36,821 bases of DNA. Origin: Woeseiaceae bacterium (GTDB lineage: Bacteria; Pseudomonadota; Gammaproteobacteria; Steroidobacterales; Woeseiaceae). A program made the translations under genes and the position numbers. The stretch lies in contig JAQWSV010000100.1 of assembly GCA_029243005.1 (NCBI GenBank), forward strand, positions 1 through 36,821, in the 5' to 3' direction. Every line of letters starts with the position of its first letter. Positions within the stretch are counted from its first letter, which is position 1. The notes under the pieces were generated by a model that saw only the letters and a program-made list of their open reading frames with translations, was not told the DNA's origin and did not search any database. This document shows, piece after piece, positions 26,467 through 36,127 of this stretch.

Positions 26467-29166
26467 ATGAGCGACGGCAAAATCGTCCTGGTGGACGGTT
26501 CCTCTTATTTGTATCGCGCATACCACGCGCTACCGAAACTGACCAGTTCACGTGGCGAGCCCACCGGCGCCATTCATGGCGTACTGAACATGATCGCCAA
26601 GTTGATGGCGGAAGAGAACACCGAGCATTTCGTCGTGGTATTCGACGCGCCAGGCAAGACCTTTCGGGACGACCTCTATCCGGAATACAAGGCGAACCGG
26701 GACGCGATGCCCGACGACCTCCGCGAACAGATTCAGCCCCTGCTGGATACGATTCCTGCAATGGGCCTGCCGCTTTTATATATCGGGGGGGTCGAAGCCG
26801 ATGATGTAATCGGCACGCTGAGCCGACAGGCTGCAGAAGCCGGGATGGACGTCCTGGTATCGACCGGCGACAAGGACATGACACAGCTCGTCAATGACCG
26901 GGTGACGATCGTCAATACGATGACCGGCGCCGTGCTTGATCGCGACGGTGTCAAAGAGAAGTTTGACGTGTTTCCCGAACAGATCATCGATTGGCTCGCA
27001 CTCGTGGGCGACTCATCGGACAACATTCCGGGTGTGCCGAAGGTCGGCGCCAAAACCGCAGCCAAGTGGCTCAATGAATACGGATCGGCCGACGGCATTG
27101 TCAAGAACGCAGAAGCCATCAAGGGCAAAGTTGGCGAGAGCCTGCGCGACAACCTGGAACAGTTATCCCTATCACGCGAGCTCGCCACCATTCGGCAGGA
27201 CGTTGAACTGGACGACCAACCTGCAGAACTAAAGCGGGCGGCGCCGGACACTGACACCCTTCGAGAGATCTTCACCAGGCTCGAATTGAGGCGCATGCTG
27301 AGCCAGCTTGATGAAGCCGAGGACGCTGAAGAGGAGTCCGGGCCGGCCACCAATGACAAGGTCGACTGCGAAACCGTGCTGACCTGGGAGGCTTTTGACC
27401 GATGGTTGGAGAAGATTGAATCAGCGGCGCTGGTCGCAATCGATACCGAGACTACGAGCGTCAATTACATGGAAGCCGAACTGGTCGGTATCTCATTGGC
27501 CATCGAAACCGGTGAGGCAACTTACATTCCGGTTGCCCACGATTATCCCGGCGCACCCGATCAGCTCAGGCGCGATGACGTGCTAACCGCAATGAGGTCG
27601 TTTTTGCAGGACCCGGACAAAAAGAAAGTCGGTCACCACCTTAAATACGACGCACACATCTTCGCGCGCTACGACATCTCTCTTCGCGGTATGGCATTTG
27701 ATTCGATGCTCGAGTCCTATGTACTGAACAGTGTCGCTACGCGTCATGACATGGATTCAGTCGCAGGCTTCTACCTGAACATCAACACGATTCACTACGA
27801 AGATGTAGCCGGCAAAGGTGCCAAACAACTCACCTTCAACCAGGTCGACCTAGAACAGGCGGCACCCTATGCGGCGGAAGACGCAGATATCACGCTCAGA
27901 CTCCACGAGCACCTTTGGGGCGAATTACAGAAGGAGCCATCGCTCAGGTCCATCTACGAAGACATCGAGCAACCGCTGGTTCCCGTCCTCCTCGGTATGG
28001 AAGAAACCGGCGTATTACTCGATCGCAACATGTTGAAAAAGCAAAGCGGCGCACTCGCGGAAACCATGGCCGAATTGGAAGCGTCGGCTCACGAGCAGGC
28101 CGGTGGACCATTCAACCTCGGCAGCCCGAAGCAACTGCAGGAAATTCTGTTCAGCGAACTGGGATTGCCCGTCATTCGCAAGACGCCCAAGGGTCAGCCG
28201 TCCACGGCAGAAGATGTCCTCCAGGAACTAGCTGTCGACTACGATCTGCCTCGTATCATCCTGGATTACCGCAGCGTCAGTAAGTTGAAGAGCACCTATA
28301 CCGACAAGCTGCCGCTGCAGATTTCGGAGACCACCGGTCGCATTCATACCTCCTATCACCAGGCAGTCGCGGCAACCGGACGACTCTCGTCGACCAACCC
28401 GAATCTGCAGAACATCCCGATTCGTACGCCGGAAGGCCGCAAGATTCGCCAGGCATTCGTTCCCCCCGACGGCACCGTTTTGCTCGCTGCAGACTATTCC
28501 CAGATCGAGTTGCGCATCATGGCACACCTGTCCAGGGACAAAGGTCTACTTGCCGCCTTCGGTGATGACCGCGACGTGCACGCGGCGACCGCAGCCGAGG
28601 TATTCGAGTTGGACCCGGACGATGTCACAGCTGATCACCGACGTTCGGCGAAGGCTATCAACTTCGGCCTGATGTATGGCATGTCCGCTTTCGGTCTGGG
28701 GAAGCAACTTGGTATCGGTCGGGGCCAGGCCCAAGAATACATGGATCTTTATTTCGACCGCTATCCCGGGGTCAAACAATTCATGGATGACATTCGCGAC
28801 CGGGCTCGCCAGGAAGGCTACGTCGAGACCGAGTTCGGCCGTCGTCTGTACCTGCCGGAGATTACCGACCGCAACGTGCAGCGACGCCAGTACGCCGAGC
28901 GCAGCGCAATCAACGCACCCATGCAGGGGACAGCGGCCGACATCATCAAGCGCGCGATGATAACGGTGCAGACCTGGCTTGAAGACAGCAAGGCACCGGC
29001 GAGAATGATCATGCAGGTACACGACGAACTCGTCTTCGAGGTGGCGGAAAAATCGATCGATGATGTGCGCGAGGAAATCATCGCCCTGATGAGTGCCGCC
29101 GCCGACCTAGCAGTCCCGCTGAAAGTCGACGCTGGGGTCGGATTCAACTGGGACGAAGCGCACTGA
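26467..29166 (+). CDS. polA: DNA polymerase I
   Basis: 5' nuclease (KIVLVDGSSYLYRAYHALP...DVLVSTGDKDMTQLV), 3'-5' exonuclease with VAIDTETTSV, polymerase motifs ADYSQIELRIMAHLS, RRSAKAINFGLMYGMSAFGL, MQVHDELVFEV. Confidence 0.97.
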   Translation: MSDGKIVLVDGSSYLYRAYHALPKLTSSRGEPTGAIHGVLNMIAKLMAEENTEHFVVVFDAPGKTFRDDLYPEYKANRDAMPDDLREQIQPLLDTIPAMGLPLLYIGGVEADDVIGTLSRQAAEAGMDVLVSTGDKDMTQLVNDRVTIVNTMTGAVLDRDGVKEKFDVFPEQIIDWLALVGDSSDNIPGVPKVGAKTAAKWLNEYGSADGIVKNAEAIKGKVGESLRDNLEQLSLSRELATIRQDVELDDQPAELKRAAPDTDTLREIFTRLELRRMLSQLDEAEDAEEESGPATNDKVDCETVLTWEAFDRWLEKIESAALVAIDTETTSVNYMEAELVGISLAIETGEATYIPVAHDYPGAPDQLRRDDVLTAMRSFLQDPDKKKVGHHLKYDAHIFARYDISLRGMAFDSMLESYVLNSVATRHDMDSVAGFYLNINTIHYEDVAGKGAKQLTFNQVDLEQAAPYAAEDADITLRLHEHLWGELQKEPSLRSIYEDIEQPLVPVLLGMEETGVLLDRNMLKKQSGALAETMAELEASAHEQAGGPFNLGSPKQLQEILFSELGLPVIRKTPKGQPSTAEDVLQELAVDYDLPRIILDYRSVSKLKSTYTDKLPLQISETTGRIHTSYHQAVAATGRLSSTNPNLQNIPIRTPEGRKIRQAFVPPDGTVLLAADYSQIELRIMAHLSRDKGLLAAFGDDRDVHAATAAEVFELDPDDVTADHRRSAKAINFGLMYGMSAFGLGKQLGIGRGQAQEYMDLYFDRYPGVKQFMDDIRDRARQEGYVETEFGRRLYLPEITDRNVQRRQYAERSAINAPMQGTAADIIKRAMITVQTWLEDSKAPARMIMQVHDELVFEVAEKSIDDVREEIIALMSAAADLAVPLKVDAGVGFNWDEAH

Positions 29167-29185
29167 TCTTCGCGCACCTGGACCG

Positions 29186-29243
29186 TTATCAGTCCTTTGG
29201 AGGTGCCGTCCTGTCTGTCGAGCAGCAAGAATCGGACTGATAA
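29186..29243. other. 10-bp perfect inverted repeat just downstream of polA
   Basis: TTATCAGTCC (29186-29195) and GGACTGATAA (29234-29243) are exact reverse complements. Confidence 0.75.
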
Positions 29244-29259
29244 ATCAAGTAATTGAAAA

Positions 29260-29405
29260 CGAGGGAACTTGTCGGGTAGATACGGTTCAAAGTATCTGAG
29301 TGAGTTGGTCACTTTCCCGCTTACCTCCCTAGACGGGGTAGCAACACGGCCACCCCAAACCGGTTGCCTATATCAACCCCGGTTGTTCGCAACCGGGCGG
29401 GGGGG
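29260..29405 (+). ncRNA. Candidate structured small RNA in polA-engB intergenic region (positional counterpart of Spot 42/ErsA); boundaries approximate
   Basis: Series of potential hairpins: AGATAC(29278-29283)/GTATCT(29292-29297), GGGGT(29335-29339)/ACCCC(29352-29356), CCCGGTTG-TTCG-CAACCGGG (29378-29397). Location between convergent polA and engB matches the Spot 42/ErsA locus. No sequence match claimed. Confidence 0.35.
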
Positions 29406-29993
29406 TTTCATCTCGCCGAGAAAGCGGTTCAGAACCTCACGCGCCTCGTCCACTCCCTTGCGATTCAGCGCTGAGAACAACTGGACTGACACGCGGTCGG
29501 TCAGCGCTCTGGCCACCTCGAGATGCGCGGTCGCAGCCTGCCCCCTTTTCAATTTGTCTGCTTTGGTCAGCAGCAAGTGCACCGGCAGTGAGACAGACTC
29601 CGCAAAGGTAAGCATCTGCTCATCGAAGGCTGTCAGTCTGCGACGGATATCGACAACCAGCAATAAGCCCGCCAGGCTCTCGCGCGACTCGAAGTACTCC
29701 TGTAGCAACCGCCCCCAATGATCCCGGACCTTGTCGGAGACCCTGGCGAAACCGTAACCTGGGAGATCGACCAGACGCTGGTCCGGGCGCAATTCAAAAA
29801 AGTTGACGAGCTGGGTACGGCCGGGTGTCTTGCTCGTCCGGGCGAACTGCCGCCGATTCACGATGACATTGATCGCACTGGATTTGCCGGCATTCGAGCG
29901 GCCGGCGACGGCCACTTCCGAGCCTCTGTCAGGCAGGAACTGCGCAGGCGCATTAGCGCTCAGAATGAAGCGTGCATCCGGGAATTGCGACAT
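29373..29993 (-). CDS. engB: Ribosome biogenesis GTP-binding protein EngB/YsxC (YihA); ORF track start 30083 likely too early
   Basis: [67 protein letters not shown]. Confidence 0.94.
   Translation of the reverse strand: MSQFPDARFILSANAPAQFLPDRGSEVAVAGRSNAGKSSAINVIVNRRQFARTSKTPGRTQLVNFFELRPDQRLVDLPGYGFARVSDKVRDHWGRLLQEYFESRESLAGLLLVVDIRRRLTAFDEQMLTFAESVSLPVHLLLTKADKLKRGQAATAHLEVARALTDRVSVQLFSALNRKGVDEAREVLNRFLGEMKPPRPVANNRG
29378..29397. terminator. Strong GC hairpin with TTCG tetraloop overlapping the 3' end of engB
   Basis: CCCGGTTG TTCG CAACCGGG, perfect 8-bp stem; lies inside the last codons of engB (PVANNRG*). U-tract weak (GGGGGTTT on plus), so terminator role is uncertain. Confidence 0.5.
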
Positions 29994-30135
29994 AGGAACG
30001 GCCCACGATGTGTGTATAATTTGGGGCTTGCTGGCCGAAGGGTCCTCGATTCTGACGGCTCCGGCGGCCGGCATCAAGGCCACCGGCCGATTCTGAGATC
30101 GTCGCCATACAGGCGCGAATCCGCGGAATCACGAA

Positions 30136-30163
30136 TTGACGTGACGTCCCTTATCGGTTTAAT
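30136..30163 (+). promoter_or_regulatory. Putative sigma70-like promoter for cytochrome c4 gene
   Basis: TTGACG (30136-30141), 16-nt spacer, TTTAAT (30158-30163). Confidence 0.45.
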
Positions 30164-30221
30164 TGCAATGAAATTTTCGCGGCAGTTGACCTGACGCACG
30201 ATTGAGTACGGTTTTAAGGAT

Positions 30222-30842
30222 ATGACGAACAAATTTGCGGCTCTGGCCACCCTCGTTTTTTTCTCCGGCACCGTCCAGGCAGATGGCTTTGTGGAAGGCG
30301 ACGCCCAGGCTGGCCAGGCCAAGTCGATTACCTGTGGGGCCTGTCACGGGCAGGACGGCAACAGCGTGAACCCGGTATGGCCCAGCATCGCAGGGCAGCA
30401 CGCGACCTACATGGTCGAGCAGCTGCTGGCATTCAAGAACGGTACCCGTTCCGCGCCTCTGATGCTCGGTCAGGTCATGACACTGACCGAAGAGGATATG
30501 CGCAACCTGTCCGTGTACTACGAAGGCATGTCGCCGGCAGCAAAATCGGTGGCCGACCCGTCCGCCATCAGCCTCGGCCAGCGTCTCTATCGTGGCGGCG
30601 ATCGTGAGTCGAGCGCCAGCGCGTGCAGCGCGTGCCATGGCCCGACGGGGCGTGGCAATCCGGCGAACTCCGTACCAGCCATTCGCGGTCAGTATGCCGT
30701 TTATGCAGCGGCGCAACTGCGCGCTTATGCCAGTGGTGCCCGCAAGTCCGACGGCCCGACACGCGTAATGCGTGATATCGCTGCGACATTAAGTGAAGAA
30801 GAAATTGTCGCCGTCACCTCTTACATGCAAGGTTTGCAGTAG
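30222..30842 (+). CDS. Diheme cytochrome c4
   Basis: Signal peptide; two CXXCH sites CGACHGQDGNS and CSACHGPTGRGNP; repeated PAIRGQYAVY-type motifs typical of c4. Confidence 0.93.
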   Translation: MTNKFAALATLVFFSGTVQADGFVEGDAQAGQAKSITCGACHGQDGNSVNPVWPSIAGQHATYMVEQLLAFKNGTRSAPLMLGQVMTLTEEDMRNLSVYYEGMSPAAKSVADPSAISLGQRLYRGGDRESSASACSACHGPTGRGNPANSVPAIRGQYAVYAAAQLRAYASGARKSDGPTRVMRDIAATLSEEEIVAVTSYMQGLQ

Positions 30843-30912
30843 ATTGTTAAACCAACCCCGGGAAATTCGGTCACAGGTACTGATCTGGACTTTCCCTGCC
30901 GGAGTAATTCTG

Positions 30913-31749
30913 ATGAAGCGTTTTAGTATTCTCGCATTCTTTACATCTTTCCTGATTGCAGCCTGTGGCGACAGTGACGTGCATGTCGCAGAGCAACCCG
31001 TTGTGGCAGAGCCGGCTGCGCCCACGGTCGTCAAAACGCCTGCGCTGGTGGCTGACGATACGCAACCAGAAATGGTCGAGGAATCGGCGGCAGAAGAGGA
31101 AGAACTCCGGGCTACTGATCGGCCTATCATCCTGGCGCAGGAGCAACCGCAAGCAGCGACACGCGACTGGAAGTATGAAGAAGGCAGGCATTTCGCCCGG
31201 ATGGTGCCAGCTCAACCGACCGTCGGTGGTGCCGACAAGATCGAAGTCGCTGAAGTCTTCTGGTACGGCTGTAATCACTGCTATACCTTCGAGGAGTTCA
31301 TCAATCGCTGGAAAGAGGACATCCCGGCTAATGTGCGCTTTGTCCGCATTCCTGCGACGTGGAACCCACTGGTACAGCTTCACGCACGACTCTACTACAC
31401 GGAAGAAGTCCTCGTGAACAACGGCAAAATTGCCGATCCGGCAACCTTCCGGAATGCGGTATTTGCCGAGTATCACCGTCGTGGCAACCGACTGGCCTCG
31501 GTCGAGTCCATCGAGGAGTTGTTCGGAAAGCACGGTGTCAGCTCCGCTGACTTCAATAGCACCTGGAACTCCTTCGAGGTGTCGCAGAAACTGCGTGTCG
31601 CTCAGGACCTTGCTCGCCGCTACAGTATTTCCAGCGTTCCGACAATGGTCGTTAACGGCAAGTACCGGACGGGCGCAGCAGAGGCGGGTGGTTACCCGCA
31701 GCTCCTAGAAATGATCGACGAACTCGTCGAACGCGAAACTATTCGCTAG
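30913..31749 (+). CDS. dsbA: Lipoprotein DsbA-like thiol:disulfide interchange protein with CNHC active site; ORF track start 30793 likely too early
   Basis: MKRFSILAFFTSFLIAACGDSD lipobox; EVFWYGCNHCYTFEEFINRWK thioredoxin-fold active site; SSVPTMVVNGKYRT cis-Pro region; follows cytochrome c4 as in pseudomonads. Confidence 0.9.
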   Translation: MKRFSILAFFTSFLIAACGDSDVHVAEQPVVAEPAAPTVVKTPALVADDTQPEMVEESAAEEEELRATDRPIILAQEQPQAATRDWKYEEGRHFARMVPAQPTVGGADKIEVAEVFWYGCNHCYTFEEFINRWKEDIPANVRFVRIPATWNPLVQLHARLYYTEEVLVNNGKIADPATFRNAVFAEYHRRGNRLASVESIEELFGKHGVSSADFNSTWNSFEVSQKLRVAQDLARRYSISSVPTMVVNGKYRTGAAEAGGYPQLLEMIDELVERETIR

Positions 31750-31755
31750 AAACCG

Positions 31756-32685
31756 CTAGCCGGAATCTTCCGAAACTATCTGCCAACGCTTGCCTTCCGT
31801 ACGGCGCCAGTAGAGACGCTTGGTCGTGCGGACCGGACCGTCACTGGTCGCAAGCACCTGCGTGAATCGACTGAGGTAAAGGCCGGGGACTTCGGGATCG
31901 CCGACCAGCATGACGTCTTCGAGTCCAACGGACGCCAGTTGCCGCGCCTCGAATACGTTCATGCGATATGCGGCCCATTCACTTCTTTCCATGTCCCGGT
32001 ACCGGAAATCGTCCGCATACTGTGACAGGTAATCTAGGACATCACCGCGGGCGAGGCTGTCCCGCCACTGATCCAGGGCCAGCCGGAACTCGAGGCGCAG
32101 CGCATCAACTTGGGCTGCCGGCGCCCATCGGATCTCCCGGGCCACGATTACCGGTGTGACCAGCGGTTCAAGGCGACCGACAAGTTTCAGGATTTCTTCG
32201 TTGGGCAACGCCAGGCAGCCATCAGTGTCCAGCGGCGGTCGGTCGGGATTATTGTGGTCGACACCGTGCAACCAGATTCCGTAGCCTGTCCGCTCGTTGA
32301 AACGGTCCCAGGCATTCGGGTAATCCAGTGGAAACGCAGCAACACCGTACTTGTCGTGCAGCTTGCTCGTATCGAGGCTTTCCGTAATGAAATAAACGCC
32401 GAGCGGCGTGCGACGGTCCCAGGCTTTTTCCTTACCGGGCCCGTTGAGTCCAATCGACATGTAACGCTGGTCGATCGCGACGATATCCTCGCCAGCGCGC
32501 GCGAATCGATGCATCGTCGCCGAATTCGTTTCGGCAATCAGAATATCGGTAACGTTGTCGGGTACCTCGAGGAGCCAGGCCGGACGACGTTCGGCCGAGT
32601 CCACGACGACGCGTGAACTGTCATCCGCGACCGCATTGATCGCAAACAACAAGCCAGTAATCGTGGTGAACAGTGGAGCTTTCAT
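31756..32685 (-). CDS. Exported L,D-transpeptidase (YkuD/YafK-type) with C-terminal SnoaL/NTF2-like domain
   Basis: Signal peptide MKAPLFTTITGLLFAINAVA; TPLGVYFITESLD, YGIWLHGVDHNNPDRPPLDTDGCLALPNEEI (His/Cys catalytic region); C-term RDSLARGDVLDYLSQYADDFRY...KRLYWRRTEGKRWQIVSEDSG. Confidence 0.85.
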   Translation of the reverse strand: MKAPLFTTITGLLFAINAVADDSSRVVVDSAERRPAWLLEVPDNVTDILIAETNSATMHRFARAGEDIVAIDQRYMSIGLNGPGKEKAWDRRTPLGVYFITESLDTSKLHDKYGVAAFPLDYPNAWDRFNERTGYGIWLHGVDHNNPDRPPLDTDGCLALPNEEILKLVGRLEPLVTPVIVAREIRWAPAAQVDALRLEFRLALDQWRDSLARGDVLDYLSQYADDFRYRDMERSEWAAYRMNVFEARQLASVGLEDVMLVGDPEVPGLYLSRFTQVLATSDGPVRTTKRLYWRRTEGKRWQIVSEDSG

Positions 32686-32755
32686 GTGCTCAATTGCACC
32701 GTGAGCTGGCCGAAAATACAAGCAGCTTTTTCACAAGTGCTGACTTGCGATCTCA

Positions 32756-33790
32756 TCAGGATGACTCGAGGCCATCGAGAAACTGCACGGTGTTTTCACC
32801 GATCCAGTCGACAGAGTAGCCGCCCTCCAGCACGACAAGCGTTTTCAGGCCCAGGGCGCCTATCGCCAAACCCATATGGGCAAACTCTTCCGTCGCAATG
32901 TTGAAATAGGTCGTAGGGTCGCCGACAAAGGTATCAAGCCCCAGCGCTACGACAAGCGCGTCAGGCGAAAACCGGCTGATTTGCGCGATCGCATCGTCAA
33001 GGGCTGGTGCGTAGGTGTCCCAGCCCGTGCCGAAAGGCAACGGAAAATTGACGTTGAAGCCGTGCCCCGGCCCCTCACCAGGCTCATCGGCATAGCCGAG
33101 AAAGTACGGGTACTCGACAACAGGGTCTGCATGCAACGAAATTGTCAAAACATCGTTCCGGGCATAAAAGAGACTTTGCGTGCCGTTGCCGTGGTGGTAA
33201 TCGACATCGAGAATCGCTATGCGGGAGGCCCCACTATCGAGCAAGGACTGGGCGGCCAGCGCATTGTTATTCAGGTAGCAGTATCCACCACAGTAGGTTT
33301 CAGTCGCATGATGCCCCGGCGGACGGCAGGCCGCGAAGGTGGAACGATCGCCCCCCTTGATGATCTCGGCACCGGTCAGCGCGATATTCGCCGATGTCCT
33401 AATCGCCTCCCAGCTGCCCTCGACGAAGGGCGAGGTTGCATCAAACGAGTAACGACCGAGCTTGCCGACGACGCAGGTCGTGTCTGCGTTGTGCCGCATG
33501 CCGGCACCGACGAAAGTATCCGGGCGCGCGTTTTCGCCAAGCTCATCGGAGGCCTCCCACTCCTGCCAGACCGTTTTGAGGAATTCGAGATAGTCCGGTG
33601 CGTGCAGGCGCAGGTATTTTTCCTCGGGAAACTCGTCCGGCGTGATGATCTCCGACGCGCCCGCGCCCCGGATAGCGGCTTCGACGTTGTTTGCCCGTGC
33701 CGGGCACTCTGCGCTTTCCCGCCACTCGATTCCACGAAGATCCAACAGTCCGCTGTGGCCGTTATGTAGGTCGCTGTAGACTGTTTTCAT
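32756..33790 (-). CDS. Histone deacetylase / acetylpolyamine amidohydrolase family protein; ORF track start 33865 likely too early
   Basis: CRPPGHHATETYCGGYCYLNNNALAAQ, IAILDVDYHHGNGTQSLFY, VVALGLDTFVGDP, LEGGYSVDWIGEN. Confidence 0.92.
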   Translation of the reverse strand: MKTVYSDLHNGHSGLLDLRGIEWRESAECPARANNVEAAIRGAGASEIITPDEFPEEKYLRLHAPDYLEFLKTVWQEWEASDELGENARPDTFVGAGMRHNADTTCVVGKLGRYSFDATSPFVEGSWEAIRTSANIALTGAEIIKGGDRSTFAACRPPGHHATETYCGGYCYLNNNALAAQSLLDSGASRIAILDVDYHHGNGTQSLFYARNDVLTISLHADPVVEYPYFLGYADEPGEGPGHGFNVNFPLPFGTGWDTYAPALDDAIAQISRFSPDALVVALGLDTFVGDPTTYFNIATEEFAHMGLAIGALGLKTLVVLEGGYSVDWIGENTVQFLDGLESS

Positions 33791-33794
33791 TGCA

Positions 33795-34613
33795 TCAACT
33801 CTCCGCACCTTGCGGCAAACGTGCCGCACGCCACGCGATGGCAGCCTTCGGCCCGTCTTTATCAAGAATGCGATTGAACTCCATAGACTCCGGCGTCTCC
33901 GTCATTTCAATCTCGACGAGCAGGTCCAGTGCCTGCGCCAGCGCCGTGCGAAGCCCTGCGCTTTCAAGACCCAGGTTTACGGCTTTCTTGGTCAAGCGCA
34001 CAGACACCGGGTCATTGAGCGCGATTTCCCTTGCCGTTGCCATCGCCTCATCGAGCAACGCCTCCGGCGATACCACACGATTGGCGAGACCGATCGAAGC
34101 GGCATGCGTCGCGTCCACTCTGTCACTGCCGACCAGTAGCAACTCCCGGGCATGTTTCTGCCCGATGATCCATGGTAGGAGCATGCAGACGATACCGCTG
34201 CCAAATCGAGCTTCCGGCGCACCGAAGCGACATCCCTCGGCGGCTATTGTCATGTCACAGGCTGCGGCAATCTCCATCGCATAGCCGAGGCAAAACCCAT
34301 GTACGGCACAGATGACAGGCTTCGGGAAGTCCCAGAAGCGCATAACGGCATCGAAGTCCTGCTGGAGTTCCGCGCGCAGACGCGCTTCCTTATCGCCCGC
34401 GCCCGTGTCTTCGAAGTCGAGATCGTAGCCGGCCGAGAACGCCCGGCCCTCGCCGTGCAGAACGACTACTCGCACGTCCTCGTCGCCTTCGGCACGATCA
34501 AGATGTCCGCCGATCTCATTGAGCATCTCACGATTGATTGCGTTCAGTTTGTCCATCCGCGCAAGGGTCAGACGGACAATGCCACCCTCCCGCCGGTATT
34601 CAACGAAACTCAT
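33795..34613 (-). CDS. Enoyl-CoA hydratase/isomerase (crotonase) family protein
   Basis: VRVVVLHGEGRAFSAGYDLDFED, PKPVICAVHGFCLGYAMEIAAACDMTIAAEGCRFGAPEARFG. Confidence 0.92.
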   Translation of the reverse strand: MSFVEYRREGGIVRLTLARMDKLNAINREMLNEIGGHLDRAEGDEDVRVVVLHGEGRAFSAGYDLDFEDTGAGDKEARLRAELQQDFDAVMRFWDFPKPVICAVHGFCLGYAMEIAAACDMTIAAEGCRFGAPEARFGSGIVCMLLPWIIGQKHARELLLVGSDRVDATHAASIGLANRVVSPEALLDEAMATAREIALNDPVSVRLTKKAVNLGLESAGLRTALAQALDLLVEIEMTETPESMEFNRILDKDGPKAAIAWRAARLPQGAES

Positions 34614-36127
34614 TCTGACAGTCGAAGCCAGGCAGACTTCTGCTGTGTGTAGCTGATCAAGCTATCGATGCACTTATCGCGCGCATTGCCCGACTGTTTA
34701 TAGCCGCCGAAAGGCTGCGTCATGTCACCTTCATCGAAAGAGTTCACCCAGATAACACCCGCTTCGATCTCCTTGATCAGCTTGTGCGCCTTGTTAAGGT
34801 CGCTGGTCCAGACGCCGGCGGCAAGACCGTAAATCGTATCGTTTGCGATGGAGATGCCCTCCTCGATACCATCGAACGGCAGGATGGAGGCTACCGGGCC
34901 GAATATCTCCTCACGTGCGATTTGCATATCGTTGTTCACGTCAGTAAAGAGCGTCGGATTGACATAGGCACCGTTGATATCGGGAGCGTCGCCACCAAAC
35001 TTCAGCTGTGCACCCTCTTGCTTGCCGATGTCGATATAGGACAGCACCCGGTTCTGTGCATCGTCTGTGACCAGCGGCCCCAGGTTGGTTTGCGGATCCA
35101 GGGGGTCGCCTGGAACGTAAGCGTCCTTGCCGTCCGCGATAAAGCGGTCGATGAATTCATCATAGATTGGTCGCTCCACCAGCACGCGGGAACCCGCGTT
35201 ACAGACTTCGCCCATGTTTGCGTAGATGCCGTGATAGGCCGCCGAAACAGCTCGATCCATATCGCCAACATCCGCCATGAAAACCTGTGGAGACTTGCCA
35301 CCACACTCGAGTGACACACGTTTCATGTTCGACTGGCCGGCATACTGCAGCATGAGCTTGCCAACCTCCGTGGAGCCTGTGAACGTCACCTTATCGACGT
35401 CATTGTGCAGTGCGAGTGCCTTGCCGGTGATCTCACCGACACCATTCACGACATTGAAGATTCCCGGCGGACCGCCCGCCTCAACGAAGAGCTCGGCAAG
35501 CTTGAGGCAGGAAAGTGGCGCCTGTTCTGCGGGCTTCAGAATGACGGCGTTACCGGCCGCCAGCGCCGGTGCGATCTTCCAGACCGCCATGAGCAACGGG
35601 TAATTCCAGGGTGATACCGCGCCGACCACACCGATCGGCTCACGCAAGACCATGTGCATGACATCGCTCTCAGTGTTCGTGACACTGCCCTCCATCTTGT
35701 CGATGTATTCAGCCATGAATTGAATCGTCTCGACCGACGCCGGAACGTCGACCGCCAGCATGTCGCTGATCGGCTTACCCATATCCAGCGTATCTAGGAC
35801 CGCGAACTGCTCGGCATGCTCGTCGATCAACTTCGCATAGAGGTAAAGTATTTCCATCCGGTCACGGGGCGCCATGCGCGACCAGCTCCCGCTTCGAAAA
35901 GCACTGCGCGCTGTTTGAACGGCCACATCGACGTCGGACTCGTCGGCAGACACGACTGACGCAATAACCTCACGATTCGCCGGATTGATCGTGTCGAATC
36001 GACCACCGCTTTTTGAGTCGCGATAGTCCCCATCGATAAACAGTCGCGTCTCAACGGACTTGAGCGCACGTGCTGCGACGTCCTGCCATTGATCATGGGT
36101 ATAGTTGGATAACGCTTCGCTACTCAT
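34610..36127 (-). CDS. Aldehyde dehydrogenase (PuuC/betaine-aldehyde-DH-like); ORF track start 36193 likely too early
   Basis: REPIGVVGAVSPWNYPLLMAVWKIAPALAAGNAVILKPAEQAPLSCL, TFTGSTEVGKLM, SLECGGKSPQVF, GEVCNAGSRVLVE (catalytic Cys), EEIFGPVASILPF. Confidence 0.95.
   Translation of the reverse strand: MSSEALSNYTHDQWQDVAARALKSVETRLFIDGDYRDSKSGGRFDTINPANREVIASVVSADESDVDVAVQTARSAFRSGSWSRMAPRDRMEILYLYAKLIDEHAEQFAVLDTLDMGKPISDMLAVDVPASVETIQFMAEYIDKMEGSVTNTESDVMHMVLREPIGVVGAVSPWNYPLLMAVWKIAPALAAGNAVILKPAEQAPLSCLKLAELFVEAGGPPGIFNVVNGVGEITGKALALHNDVDKVTFTGSTEVGKLMLQYAGQSNMKRVSLECGGKSPQVFMADVGDMDRAVSAAYHGIYANMGEVCNAGSRVLVERPIYDEFIDRFIADGKDAYVPGDPLDPQTNLGPLVTDDAQNRVLSYIDIGKQEGAQLKFGGDAPDINGAYVNPTLFTDVNNDMQIAREEIFGPVASILPFDGIEEGISIANDTIYGLAAGVWTSDLNKAHKLIKEIEAGVIWVNSFDEGDMTQPFGGYKQSGNARDKCIDSLISYTQQKSAWLRLSE

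Noticed and set aside
31756-32685. L,D-transpeptidase with TDGC in place of SHGC as a novel enzyme class
   Set aside because: His and Cys are retained and YafK-like members vary at these positions; judged ordinary variation.
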